Shown piece by piece: positions 12,693 to 22,615 of a stretch of DNA of 64,000 nucleotides. A program made the translations under genes and the position numbers. Each line of letters begins with the position of its first letter. Within the stretch, counting starts at the first letter, position 1. The notes under the pieces were generated by a model that saw only the letters and a list, made by a program, of their open reading frames with translations, made no database searches and had not been told where the DNA came from. The stretch spans positions 1 to 64,000 of the forward strand of contig JADNRY010000201.1 of assembly GCA_015501585.1 (NCBI GenBank), written 5' to 3'. The DNA comes from Rhodocollybia butyracea. Its lineage: Eukaryota > Basidiomycota > Agaricomycetes > Agaricales > Omphalotaceae.

Positions 12693-12841
12693 CTGTACCA
12701 TTTCGATCAGTTTGTACTCACATGATGTAAATACCCAAAAAATTAAATCCAAAAAAATCTCAAAATTCAAAAGAAAAATAATGGCGGGGTTTTCGGAAAC
12801 GGGTGTGACCTGTGACGTACAAGCTGCTCGAAATGGTACAG
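12693..12841. mobile_element. 149-bp hairpin MITE with TA target duplication (mariner-like)
   Basis: The ends are inverted copies: CTGTACCATTTCGA at 12693-12706 is matched perfectly by the complement at 12828-12841, and similarity continues to about 24 bp. TA flanks both sides (12691-12692 and 12842-12843). The centre is A-rich. There is no coding capacity. TA duplication and size suit a Tc1/mariner-type MITE. Confidence 0.5.
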
Positions 12842-12858
12842 TAATCTAGTACTTGCTT

Positions 12859-13335
12859 TGTTGTATTTCACCAATTGGATATGATACAACTCTGACTGTA
12901 CTTATTAATCATAACTTATCCGGTTACTGATACTTTGTATGTACCGGACCACCTTAGTAATATTTATTACAGTACACAGTAATATAAGGCCTTCTCTGAG
13001 GCCAGTATCTGTCATAGGTATCCGGCGCAGTGGGGACTCAGAGCTGTGAGGCTCAGGCAATGAGGGATAAGAGAAGATAACTGTTATACTACTTGGCCTT
13101 GGAGGTAGGCCTTATATACTACAGCATAGCTATTCTAGAGTAATCTACGAGGTTCTACTACCTTGGTAAGTATTAGTAAATACATCAGTAAGCAACGTCG
13201 GAAGAGAATTAGTACCGGATTGACATGATGTCATCGTCGGATCGGCAACTACAACAGTATCTATAGTTATCCAGTTATCTTCTATCTCTCAAGCCTCACG
13301 GCTTATTCAGTTCCCTGCGCCGAGTATTTACAACA
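12859..13335 (+). mobile_element. Solo LTR, 477 bp, plus orientation
   Basis: Runs from TGTTGTATTTC to TATTTACAACA. It is flanked by the exact 5-bp duplication TGCTT (12854-12858 and 13336-13340), the mark of a former LTR element reduced by recombination. A related, shorter LTR lies in opposite orientation at 14060-15927. Compared with that one this copy has about 240 extra internal bases (about 13060-13265). Confidence 0.85.
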
Positions 13336-13475
13336 TGCTTACTCTTATTTCTGCTACTGACTATGCTTAACTGATCATTAACTTTCACTAGCGCTTGATT
13401 GACTTTGTTTGAGCAATGTTTGAGTGCAGATAAATGATATGATCCAACAGATGATAAAGTCACGTTTGCGTCGCA
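13336..13475. repeat. Inverted-repeat arm, left (partner 17030-17165)
   Basis: The block around TAACTTTCACTAGCGCTTGA and GAGTGCAGATAAATGATA recurs as its complement at 17030-17165. A shorter matching pair lies further out (12636-12653 and 17199-17216, 18 bp). The solo LTR and the MITE have since landed in the left arm. The pair may be the ends of a larger element or an old inverted duplication. Confidence 0.55.
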
Positions 13476-14054
13476 TGCACAGGGAGTGAACAAATTCCAG
13501 TACTTCTCACAATTACAAAGAGAAACTTGGCCCCTGGTATGGATTGCTAACCAGCTGTGGGCACTATTCAAGAAAAATCACTGTGTGATTAGTTGAAAAA
13601 GCAGCCGCGTTGAGGAGGTGACGCTGGGATTTATTGAGCAAGGTGCAAAGAAACAAGAGTACAGGAGTAGATAGAAAATAGGAATAGGAAGCAGGAAATG
13701 GTTGAAAAACTATGTGTGGGACTCCCAGACACAAAAAGAGCTGCTACAATAATTACTGGCATAGCAATAATCAAGAAACTGTAAGGAATATTGTCAAACG
13801 GATGATATGCATGATATGAGAACATACCTGGCAGAGTTAGGATAGAGAGAAGTCAGTTTATCACTCCACCTGTGGATAAATATGCTACAACTTCAAATGT
13901 CCAAGTGAGAGGCCCAGAGGATGGGTCCAGGCTGGTGAAAATAAACCTGGAGACTCCTGGAGAACACCCAGAGAATTGTCTGGACAAATCTGGGGAAGAA
14001 CTCACCAAAAGAACATCCTCTGATAGAGGGAGTATAGTGCCGTTGTTGAAGGAA
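13476..14054. other. Unassigned; a short minus-strand frame may be a gene remnant
   Basis: Between 14054 and 13860 the minus strand reads openly for about 60 codons with Ser/Pro-rich sequence ending SSGPLTWTFEV. That LTWT pattern occurs in fungal Ser/Thr-rich GPI-anchored surface proteins. A hydrophobic 64-codon frame follows at 13825-13631. The solo LTR at 14060 cuts the region. No full gene can be supported. Confidence 0.25.
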
Positions 14055-14071
14055 CACAGTGTTGTAAATAC

Positions 14072-14237
14072 TGTTGGATATTTATCCTGGGCTGCTCAAT
14101 CGAGGCTGTGGACAAACACATATATACAAATGATGTGTAACTACAACCCTTGATAACAATCTAATAGTAGTCTTGAACCACCATCTCAGAGCCATCTCAG
14201 AGCCATCTAAGAGTCTAGGAGTCTTCATCAACCAACA
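14072..14237 (+). repeat. 5' LTR of the gag-only element
   Basis: 166 bp, with TG...CA ends. It is identical to the 3' LTR except for C versus T near its end (CATCAACC here, CATTAACC there). Confidence 0.92.
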
Positions 14238-14249
14238 GGTTATGGGCCC
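14238..14249 (+). promoter_or_regulatory. Primer-binding site, half tRNA-iMet type
   Basis: GGTTATGGGCCC starts at the first base after the 5' LTR. It is the exact complement of the conserved initiator-tRNA anticodon stem-loop (GGGCCCATAACC). This is the internal-priming mode known for Drosophila copia, where a cleaved tRNA-iMet is the primer. Confidence 0.8.
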
Positions 14250-14378
14250 CGTGTCCACACTATACATCTAGGAGTTTTATTCATCATCTAGGAGCTTTAC
14301 TTTTCACCCAATCACTCAATCTCACTCATTTCATCATCCCATCCCCAATCCCTTTTCAACGACTCATATTCATTCACT

Positions 14379-15487
14379 ATGGCCACACTTTCAGCTCTTC
14401 TTAATCTTGGAAGGAACATTCCCCTACTTTCCACTACAAATGCTGATGACTGGAGCAACTGGAAAGAGGATGTTCTGCAAATGGTGCTTAGTGCAGATGG
14501 TCAGGTCAGAGCGCCAAGATTGCCACAGGGTTGACTTCACGTCCATCAGAGGCTGCTGATGCCAAGGAATGGGATCGACTCAACTCACAGGCTGCGTCCA
14601 TCATTAAATCCCTCACTAATCGAGACTGCCGAAACATCTACAAGGATAAGACAAATGCTTCTGAAATCTGGAGTGCACTTGTCTCCTATTTTGAAAAATC
14701 ATCATTTTCCTCACGTTCAGCTACACGTGCTGCCTATCACCGCATTACACATGATCCGCTTAAACCAACCAAAGTCTATCTTGATGCTTTGGATGATATG
14801 CGTGCCTGTCTTCAGGCACTACTCCCTTCCGGTGAAACAATCTCTGATAGTTATCACAAGGATATCATGCTCCAGAACCTTCATTCATCATTTGAGGCCT
14901 GGAAAACATCTCTTCTCGCCCAACCTACTGGCGAGCCCAATCTTAAAACCTGCCGCACTGTTCTTGAGAGTGCTATGGTTTCATTTGACCCTGAGAAGAG
15001 AGCCGATGAAATTTTAGATGGGATTAATAACCCGTCTGAACCATCCTCCCGTGTAGAGTGTAGAGGCTGCTCATGCTTATGCTACAGCTTTCCGAAAGGG
15101 AAGTAAAGGAGGAAGTCGGAATGGATCTGGTACTAGGGAAAGTTTTAGTGGTAGAGGGGAGGAAGAGGGGGAGCTTCCAATGGAAGCGGCCATGAAGATG
15201 GACAAGGATTTATAGACAGTCGCGGAAATCGCTGGTGCGATATGTCTATGGATGGCTGTCACCGTTGTGGAGGTATGTCGCACAAGGCTTCTAACTGTGT
15301 CAAGGACATGCCAGAGGAAGTCAAGCACTGGTGTCTTAACCGCACATATGACACTGCGCACATCACTCACAATCCTCCCAATAACATCTCTTCACATTTC
15401 ATTGCTCCTATTGATACTTATGGTTTTTCTGCTCATCCTACTTGTCCACCCTTTGAAGAGGAGGAGTATATTGATTTTCATGCTTGA
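14379..15487 (+). pseudogene. Frameshifted copia-type Gag with zinc knuckle
   Basis: The Gag begins with the ATG at 14379 (ADDWSNWKEDV, typical of the copia Gag N-terminus). It continues in a second frame through the UBN2-like core at about 14500-15040 (EIWSALVSYFEKSS...DSYHKDIMLQNLHSSFEAW). It ends in a third frame with the CCHC knuckle CHRCGGMSHKASNC at about 15260-15301 and a stop at 15485-15487. Frame breaks fall at a tandem GTCAG duplication (about 14500-14509), a tandem TGTAGAG duplication (about 15051-15064), and in a purine-rich run near 15150-15170. Gag would bind RNA and build the particle. As written this copy cannot make it. Confidence 0.8.
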
Positions 15488-15525
15488 TTATATTTATAGC
15501 TTAGGGGGAGCTCTCTTTGTTTCGC

Positions 15526-15535
15526 AGAGGGGGAG
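15526..15535 (+). promoter_or_regulatory. Polypurine tract of the gag-only element
   Basis: AGAGGGGGAG directly precedes the 3' LTR start at 15536. Confidence 0.8.
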
Positions 15536-15701
15536 TGTTGGATATTTATCCTGGGCTGCTCAATCGAGGCTGTGGACAAACACATATATACAAATGATGT
15601 GTAACTACAACCCTTGATAACAATCTAATAGTAGTCTTGAACCACCATCTCAGAGCCATCTCAGAGCCATCTAAGAGTCTAGGAGTCTTCATTAACCAAC
15701 A
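15536..15701 (+). repeat. 3' LTR of the gag-only element
   Basis: 165 of 166 bases are identical to the 5' LTR. It is followed by the AATAC duplication and then the rest of the older solo LTR. Confidence 0.92.
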
Positions 15702-15932
15702 AATACTTGGGCCTTGGCGCAGGGACTGAATAAGCCGTGAGGCTTGAGAGACAGAAGAGACTAGATTGAGCACTATAGATACCGGCCTCAGAGAAGGCCT
15801 TATATACTGTGTACTGTAGTAAATATTACTAAGGTGGTCCAGTACATACAAAGTATCAGTAACTGGATAAGTAATGATTAATAAGTACAGTCGGAGTTGT
15901 ATCATATCTGATCGGCGAAATACAACACACAG

Positions 15933-16080
15933 AATGGCTCAAGCGCTCCTCCCTCAACCTTGCCTCAACCACGTCAATAAATTGTGCCGCACAGAAATTT
16001 CAGCAGATACAGCATGTAGCAAGCCACCTCCAACACTGCTCCCAATCATGCTACTGCCCCAGCTTAGTATTGGACTCCTT
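15933..16080. repeat. Imperfect direct repeat, unit 1 (unit 2 at about 16360-16485)
   Basis: GAATGGCTCAAGCGCTCCTC and GCAGATACAGCATGTAGCA, then CTGCCCCA-CTTAGTA-TTGG, occur in the same order in both units about 430 bases apart. No coding meaning was found. Confidence 0.5.
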
Positions 16081-16359
16081 TTATGACGTCGGTTTTCATC
16101 ATTTAAAGAGGCCTATTGATCATACTTCGGTGTTCGGGTACATCCTACTTTAGATCAAAAAATGTACTTTGTTTGTGTACTTTGTTGGCATTGTAGACAT
16201 TCAAAAGCATGTACTAGTCTTTTGACTCTGACTAGGTGTGCATTAGATGCTATTAGATGCCATAATTGGATACTGACAGGCAGAGATAGATAATGATCCA
16301 ACGGAACGATTAAGCGCCGGAGCACATGATTGTCACATGCTCGCGCAATTTGTTCTCTC

Positions 16360-17720
16360 GGAATGGCTCAAGCGCTCCTCTTATGTTGATCGCTCGTGTC
16401 GCTCCAAATCCTGGCAGATACAGCATGTAGCAGCCGCTGCCAATGCTGCTCATGCTGCCCCAACTTAGTAGTATTGGGCTTGTTTGCTCTCGAAATGTTT
16501 TATGCTCATTGCTCGCATTCTTCACTCTCATGTATCAGTTGCATCCCATTGCACAGAGTCGGACTTCTTGCAGTACCACCACCGCTTATGCTACAAATGT
16601 TTACAGTGTTCCCCAACTCGCAAGCCGTGGGCAGTTCGTATGTGCTCATTTTCCAATACTATTGTTACAATTTATGTCTCGGCGGCATTGCAAGCCTCCC
16701 CAATAGCTTTCCACACAGCTGGAAAGGTCTCTTCAACCTCGTCAGTGAGTTCACAGGCTTGTATTTCTATGGCTAGCGCTTGGGAGATTAACATTGGCCT
16801 TGACCTGATCGGCCATCTGAGCTCTGCCCAAACATAAAGGGAGGGCATTAAAAGCGGTGGCTTTCTCTTTGAGGGTCTTCAAGGCTTCAGCCAAATCAAT
16901 CTCAGTGACGGCTAGATGAGACAATGGATGAAGTATTCAGCAGCCATCATCTCTTTGCAAGAATCAAGGACAGAGGCTTCAGTGATATTTGCTCGCTTCC
17001 TGGTACGCGACGCGACGCGACTTTGGCGCTCATGTTTTCGCACATGACTTTGCCATCCGTCGGATCTTATCATTTATCTGCACTCAAATGAAGTCAATCC
17101 AGTGCTAGTGAAAGTTAATGATCAGTTATACATAATCAGTATAAGAAATAAGAGCTAGTAAGGACTAGAGCAACAGCAAATAATGTAGGATAAAGGAACA
17201 AGATGTGACCCCAAGTTTGCCCCAAGTCAAGCCCCAAGTGTTGGATTTGGGATTTGTCATTCCAAGCTCGTAATCTTACATAGGTACAAAACTGTAGTCA
17301 GCGGATGCTTCTGCATCCGTTTGTCTCTCTCTTCTGACCGTCACGGAGAGGACAACCGGAATATACTCGTTGCCGCCTTTTTACCCTCAGGAGCCTATCA
17401 CAACACCAAGTACAGAAGAAGAAGAACACAGAGAGACATGTACATACATGCAGTAGAAATACTCGCTCAAAGTACGTCAGGTCAGTAGAATCAATGTATT
17501 TTGATCACAAAGTACATTAAATGATGAAAACTGACCTTATATCCTTTGCTCTTGAAATGTTTTATGCTTGCATTCTTCACTCTCATGTATCAGTTATATC
17601 CCAATGTGCATCAGACTTCTTGATGTATCATCACCCTTAGTTTTGCTCTCGAGATGCACTCCACTGAGACATTTATGAGTTGCATCCCATTGTGTGCCAG
17701 ACTTATTGTTGTACTCATTG
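16360..17720. repeat. Repeat-rich stretch with three degenerate units
   Basis: Unit 2 of the repeat above sits at 16360-16485. The block AAATGTTTTATGCT...TTCACTCTCATGTATCAGTT occurs at about 16492-16535 and again at about 17556-17593. A third, weaker version (ATGAGTTGCATCCCATTGTG) lies near 17675. The area also holds the right inverted-repeat arm (17030-17165). Confidence 0.4.
16650..17030 (-). pseudogene. Decayed coding sequence of unknown family
   Basis: Reading the minus strand, three runs in different frames give coherent helical sequence: KRANITEASVLDSCKEMMAA, then TEIDLAEALKTLKEKATAF, then ALAIEIQACELTDEVEETF. Each lacks stops over 30-45 codons and they follow on from each other, so at least two frame breaks separate them. 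Composition suggests a coiled coil. The family is not recognised. Confidence 0.35.
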
Positions 17721-19077
17721 CTTGCTGTTGCGCAACTGTTGCGTCATTTTAAACTTGGTGGTTAATCTAGCTAGTGTCATGTCCTAGGTAATCAAATGCA
17801 TATATGTAAGACTGCAAAACAACCAAACACCTAGCGCTGAGGTAATTAAAGTACTTCCAATAGAAGATAATTTGTCTGAAGGCACTGGTACAACCGGGCA
17901 ACTACCTGCCACAATAAGTGGGATAAGATACTGCTAAGCCGAGAAACAGTTGTAATCATACAGTAGTAGAGAGTTATGAATCACTCTAAGGCTAAGTATA
18001 ATCATTTACTTAAACATGTAGAAGTTGACAGGATAATGGAGTGCAATGCTGCTCATTAGAGAGTTGATGTACATACACTGATTGTTCAAGAAATGGCATT
18101 GATTCCCTAGAAATAGCAGAAATACTCGGGAGACTACGTACCAGCGGCATAGCCAGATAGATGTGGAAAGGGAGCCGAGTTGATAAGACAGTCGATAACC
18201 ACAGCGTTAGCTTCGTCATTCACAACATTCCTAGGTTGCTGAGAGGTAATTCAGTTAATTGAAGTCGGAGAAAAGCTAGGTACCTACTGTACGGCCTCTG
18301 CCATGCACAACACCGGCGTTTGGGTTACTGAAGGGGCCATGGCGGTTGTCTGCTATTGCTTTTCCAGTAAAGCATGCAGCGAGATGGATATCACATGAGC
18401 TTGGGCAGTGACAGAATCTTCTGCGCAGTGGGTAGTGCTTGCGTTACCGTAAACAACAAGTCCCATAACACGATGGTTTGAGTCATCTTGCTCCGCGACT
18501 TTTCGCGGCTGAGCTTCTGTTTCCGGGCGCTGGATTGGGTTGGAGGGGCCAAGTCAGATTCCAGGAGCGATAAAGAAGGTGGTAATGATGGAGAAGAAAG
18601 CACGGATGGCAAAGGAGAGGCCATGGCAGGCAAGGAGGGTGCTGGAAGTGCCGGAACTTCATCGAGGTCGTCATACAAGCCCGTCGAATGAATGTGACGT
18701 TGTCAGAGCATGACAACTAGCTTGCGGCATATGAAACCTCTTTAGTTACAGAACGTCGGGCTTTGGAGATCGCAGGGTTGTCTGCCGTTTCGCAGGCTGC
18801 AGCTCCTGCTCCTACTGTAGCCCCAGCTGCTAGACATTACAACTTCGTAACCATGAGTGTGGTTACTAACATGAGCGGCACATCCATTCCTGTAAAGTAG
18901 ACTACAAGGAAGGAATGTTCCGACGCTGGTAAGTGCCGCAGATTTTGGCGTAGCTTCCATTAAATATACGCAGTTTGCCGCTCAAGAATACACTGAGTTA
19001 AGGCGCCTCGCAAGCAGATAAATGAACGGCGGGGTAACTGCGTTGTTGGGTGGCCATCTATTTGAGGAATCATCGTA
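17721..19077. other. Unassigned; a Pro/Ser-rich minus frame at 18391-18690
   Basis: The frame at 18690-18391 (-) reads LYDDLDEVPALPAPSLP, a Ser/Pro linker, a basic KQKLSREKSRSK patch, then IVLWDLLFTVTQALPTAQKI. Its composition looks coding rather than random, but no start, partner exon or family could be fixed. TGTCATGTCCTAGG at 17777 resembles the LTR start at 569 only over its first bases. Confidence 0.3.
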
Positions 19078-19395
19078 AGGGGCGGGACAAGGGGCGGGCT
19101 AACAGCAGGCGAGCAGTGTTTGATGGATCATGGCGATGACCTCAGGCCGATAGCTAAGTCTTGGCAACAGATATCATGGAATTACTTACAAAACTTCGTT
19201 ACCGGTTTTATGTAGCTTACATGAAGGTTCTATGGACCTTCTGGACTCTTACCTTATTCAAGATATCTGGAATTATTGGCAGAAATATTCGCAGGGTAGG
19301 GAAAGACGCTAATCAAGGGAAGGGGGCCTGGCATGTGGGGCCCATCTTACCAGGCTTACATTCCTTGATAGGTGTGATGTCGAGGTGCATTTGTG
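19078..19395. repeat. Dispersed 300-bp repeat, copy 1 (copy 2 at 21463-21765)
   Basis: Shares long near-identical runs with the later copy, for example GCTTACATGAAGGTTCTATG and AAGGGGGCCTGGCATGTGGG. The orientation is the same and the copies are 2.4 kb apart. Copy 1 has a few short extra stretches. No clear terminal repeats were found. Confidence 0.65.
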
Positions 19396-21462
19396 ATAAA
19401 CCCAACCAATACTAATAGGTTTTCAAGTTGAGCCGTACCGTCGTTCCGACCAAGTTCCGACTGTCTGAACTTTGCAGTACACAGTTTGACCGCCTCCTCG
19501 CTAGTGACAGCTCTCTTATTTGCATCTTCGAAAACAGTGTAATGGCCTCCCAGCGTTTAACTCTGGCCCTCGTACTGTTTACATCCCTTAGTGACTTTGG
19601 CAACTTGCCAGTCTTGCCTTTCCTTTGGTGCCGGAGGTAAATTTTGTTGGGTTGACAGACTGAGGAGAAATACTGGGCTTCGCCAAGCAGGCTGAAGAAG
19701 AGAGAGTGCGTAAGGAAGGGCACTGAGAAATGGGCTTAAATCTATATTCCAGACTTGAGGGGCTTGGGCTCTGTACTTAGAATGTAACTATATCATTTGC
19801 CTTCATGGCTATGTTTTTTTTGTACTTAAAGACGAGTTGAGCTTGTGTCGGCCTGCCAGTCCAACACTTGACTTCAATGCTTGCAACGTCGAGCAAGCTG
19901 GATCAAGAAAGTTTTAAGCTACTTCACTAATGCAGAAGGCTTCCGTTAGAGCTAATAGACCTTTGTATGTATTTTAAAACGCATCGCTCCACATGTCATT
20001 GTGCTGCATCTGTTTGACCATTAAACATAACTTCAGTTACATTTTGACTGTCTCTGCTACACTTTCCAACTTCGTAAATTTTAGGATACATAAAAATGAC
20101 AGCTCATTGTAGACCTAATCATACAGAGTCTGTGGGTGTAGCTATACCATCTATAAGTAGATTTGTTTGGTGAAAAAGGCACCCGAAAGAGGCCGCTTTC
20201 TTAAATGCTGGGACAAATACTCACACACGCGGGTTACCAGAACCTACGTAGGTTTGGATTTGCGACTTAATCAGCTATATTTATCTTTTTATATATTATA
20301 CAAACTTCAATCTGTATGCAAACCGCGGTTCTAGAAGACATCTAGCTTTGCCGCCTTTCAAAGTGTTGAGCAATCACGATGAAAGAATTATATAATTTGA
20401 CTACATAAGAAGGTAAATAAAACATATAAAAACTTATCAGAGTTAACGCGCCACTGGTGCCGCATGCATTTGATACTTCAGAAGCAAAGGCGGGTCAATG
20501 GGCGCAATGAGGCGCAATGCCGACAGGATGGCGGGTACCCGCTCCTTACCAAGTGAAAATGATGGCACCTGTTCTGCCAAGTCTCCGCAACTGTGTCGTC
20601 GAAAGTAATAAAGCAAGTCATGTGGACTAGAAAAATGCTGCCTGTGCAGCACTATGTTTAAAGATATACAGGAAGTGTAAGAAGCATGAGGCGGGGTTTC
20701 CCTGTTATGCTGCACTTCTCCAGCGTGCCAGTGATATATTTTCCTCCAGGCATGTGCTGCTCATATCTTTCATTCCACGCGTACCTTCCAGTCAACAGGC
20801 ACTTTTCCAGCGACCCCAAGATGCGCGCCTTAGAATAATTGCGCAAAGACATTGCAGTTGACGGCAACTCAGGCGAAGCAGGGAGGTATCCTACTTGAAC
20901 TAGGGCCGAGGTGGCTTTTGTTTCATTTTTTGGGGGAAGCCGCTTCACGAGTGAGAGTGCCATAAAGGTCAATTACTTTGATAGAGAATTCCCAGCCAGC
21001 AGTAGCAGGCTGCATTGGAGACAAGGTACCATATTTCCAGCAGATGTATTTCTCAATAAAACCCACCCATTGTTGAATCGCCGTTATACGAGGCCTATGC
21101 CGTCAACCTCCATGTCGGATCCTTGGAAGTCAAGAGGATCACGTCTCCAGAGATATCATCTAGAGCACTTTGTAATTCTGTACTGAGGCCTTGAGGTTTA
21201 CATCGAGTATTGAGATGCTTTGAATAGGCACAAAAAGCTAAGCAAAGTGTGCGCGCAAAACCCAGTTGAAGACTGCGTAAAATTCTGCCCGGGAAAGGGA
21301 GATTCCGCAAAGCAAGGACAAATGCCAGCGGGACGGTGGGACGGAATCCAATACAATGCACGCAGGCGAAGAGACAGTGGGATCTGTGTTGGCTGCGGCT
21401 AAAAATAACAGGGCGGGACACTGGCAGGTGAAGAGACGGCGGGTTCCATGTGATTTGTAAAA
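19396..21462. other. No recognisable gene
   Basis: Several 60-105-codon frames occur on both strands (19412-19723, 20443-20715 and 20658-20972, all minus). None has a family motif or consistent splice sites. Confidence 0.35.
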
Positions 21463-21765
21463 TAGCAAGGCGGGACAACGGGCGGGCTAACAGCAGGCGG
21501 GCAGTGTTTGATGGATCATGGAGGCCTGATAACCCAAGTCTTGGCAACAGATGGAATTACGAAACTTTGTCGTACCAGTTTTATGTAGCTTACATGAAGG
21601 TTCTATGGACCTTCTAGACTCTTACCTTATTCAAGATATCTAGAATTATTAGCAGAAATATTCGCAGTGTAGGGAAAGACGCGAATCAAGGGAAGGGGGC
21701 CTGGCATGTGGGGCCCATCTTACCAGGCTTACATCTATTGATTGGTGTGATGACGAGGTGCACAA
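21463..21765. repeat. Dispersed 300-bp repeat, copy 2
   Basis: Partner of 19078-19395. The copies diverge right after GACGAGGTGCA. Confidence 0.65.
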
Positions 21766-22615
21766 ATGGAGAGCTCGTTCCGGATATATCCCAGAAAGGG
21801 ATATTCCTTTCAATTACATATGCCGAGCGGTTTGTTTCAAGATTGTTCAGAAGAGTGAATTATAAATTGTGAAAGCAAGCTCAAAAGAGGGGAAGTACGA
21901 GGAACGAGAAGAATTGCCATGCCTTGGTGATGCCGGTAGGTCATGTGCGCCCGCATAGCCTAATTGGGCATGAGCCTCCCGGCAGTGATCCGAAACATTC
22001 ATGGTTATGATGGAGATCATCGAAAAACAGACTAGCCGGCATAGCGGCTCGACATGAAACAACTGGCACGGCGGCTGAAGATCAGGTGGGAAAGAACTAC
22101 CCGATCTGGCGGTTTTTGAAGAATCCAACACTCAATTGGCACCTACAAGACCCTCCCTTCCCTTCGGTCAGAGTCGGGGAAGAGTATGTTTGTGTCAATG
22201 TCCACTTGCTCCCGAGTGTTCACCATCATTGTTCGCCAAGATCGAGAAGGACTAGCGACGTCAAAGGAGTATGGGGAAGAGTAGTGGTTATATGGAAAGT
22301 CTCTATGAGCAACAAAGAATTAATCACTCGCCGGCACGAATCAGGATCAACGTAGGTCTTGGCGGAGATGTTTTCGTCGTCCGGTATCTGTAAACCTGTT
22401 GCATTCTGACTATAGCCGTGGGTGTGGCTCCCTCGAGCGGCGAATACGAATCCAAGTACAGTTCCACATCATTCATGTGGTATGTATTATTTTGTATAAC
22501 CGCGCCAATGACGCATAAAGAAAATGAAGAGCGCGACATACTTAGTGACAGCTGTTTCATTTAAACTTGAGCAGAATCTTTTTCTAACGGTATCAATCAG
22601 GACTCCCTCTGCGTA
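21766..22615. other. Upstream region of the membrane-protein gene, nothing recognised
   Basis: No conserved motif or gene seen. It presumably includes the promoter of the gene starting at 22616. Confidence 0.3.

Larger units (their letters stand above)
14072..15701 (+). mobile_element. Gag-only copia-type LTR element (TR-GAG-like), 1,630 bp
   Basis: Two 166-bp LTRs (14072-14237 and 15536-15701) begin TGTTGGATAT, end ACCAACA and differ at one base only. The target duplication AATAC is exact (14067-14071 and 15702-15706). A primer site, a gag frame with zinc knuckle and a polypurine tract lie between. There is no protease, integrase or reverse transcriptase, and only about 1.3 kb of internal sequence. 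It must therefore have moved using the enzymes of another copia element. Near-identical LTRs mean the insertion is recent. Confidence 0.9.
14060..15927 (-). mobile_element. Solo LTR, minus orientation, split by the copia-type element
   Basis: The pieces 14060-14071 and 15702-15927 together make a 233-bp LTR. Read on the minus strand it starts TGTTGTATTTCGCC and ends TATTTACAACA, matching the LTR at 12859-13335. The whole is flanked by the exact duplication CACAG (14055-14059 and 15928-15932). The 14072-15701 element inserted 12 bases from one end. Confidence 0.85.

Noticed and set aside
17777..17830. TGTCATGTCCTAGG as the start of a second Ty3-like LTR
   Set aside because: Similarity to 569 fades after the first dozens of bases, and no polypurine tract, end or target duplication could be found.
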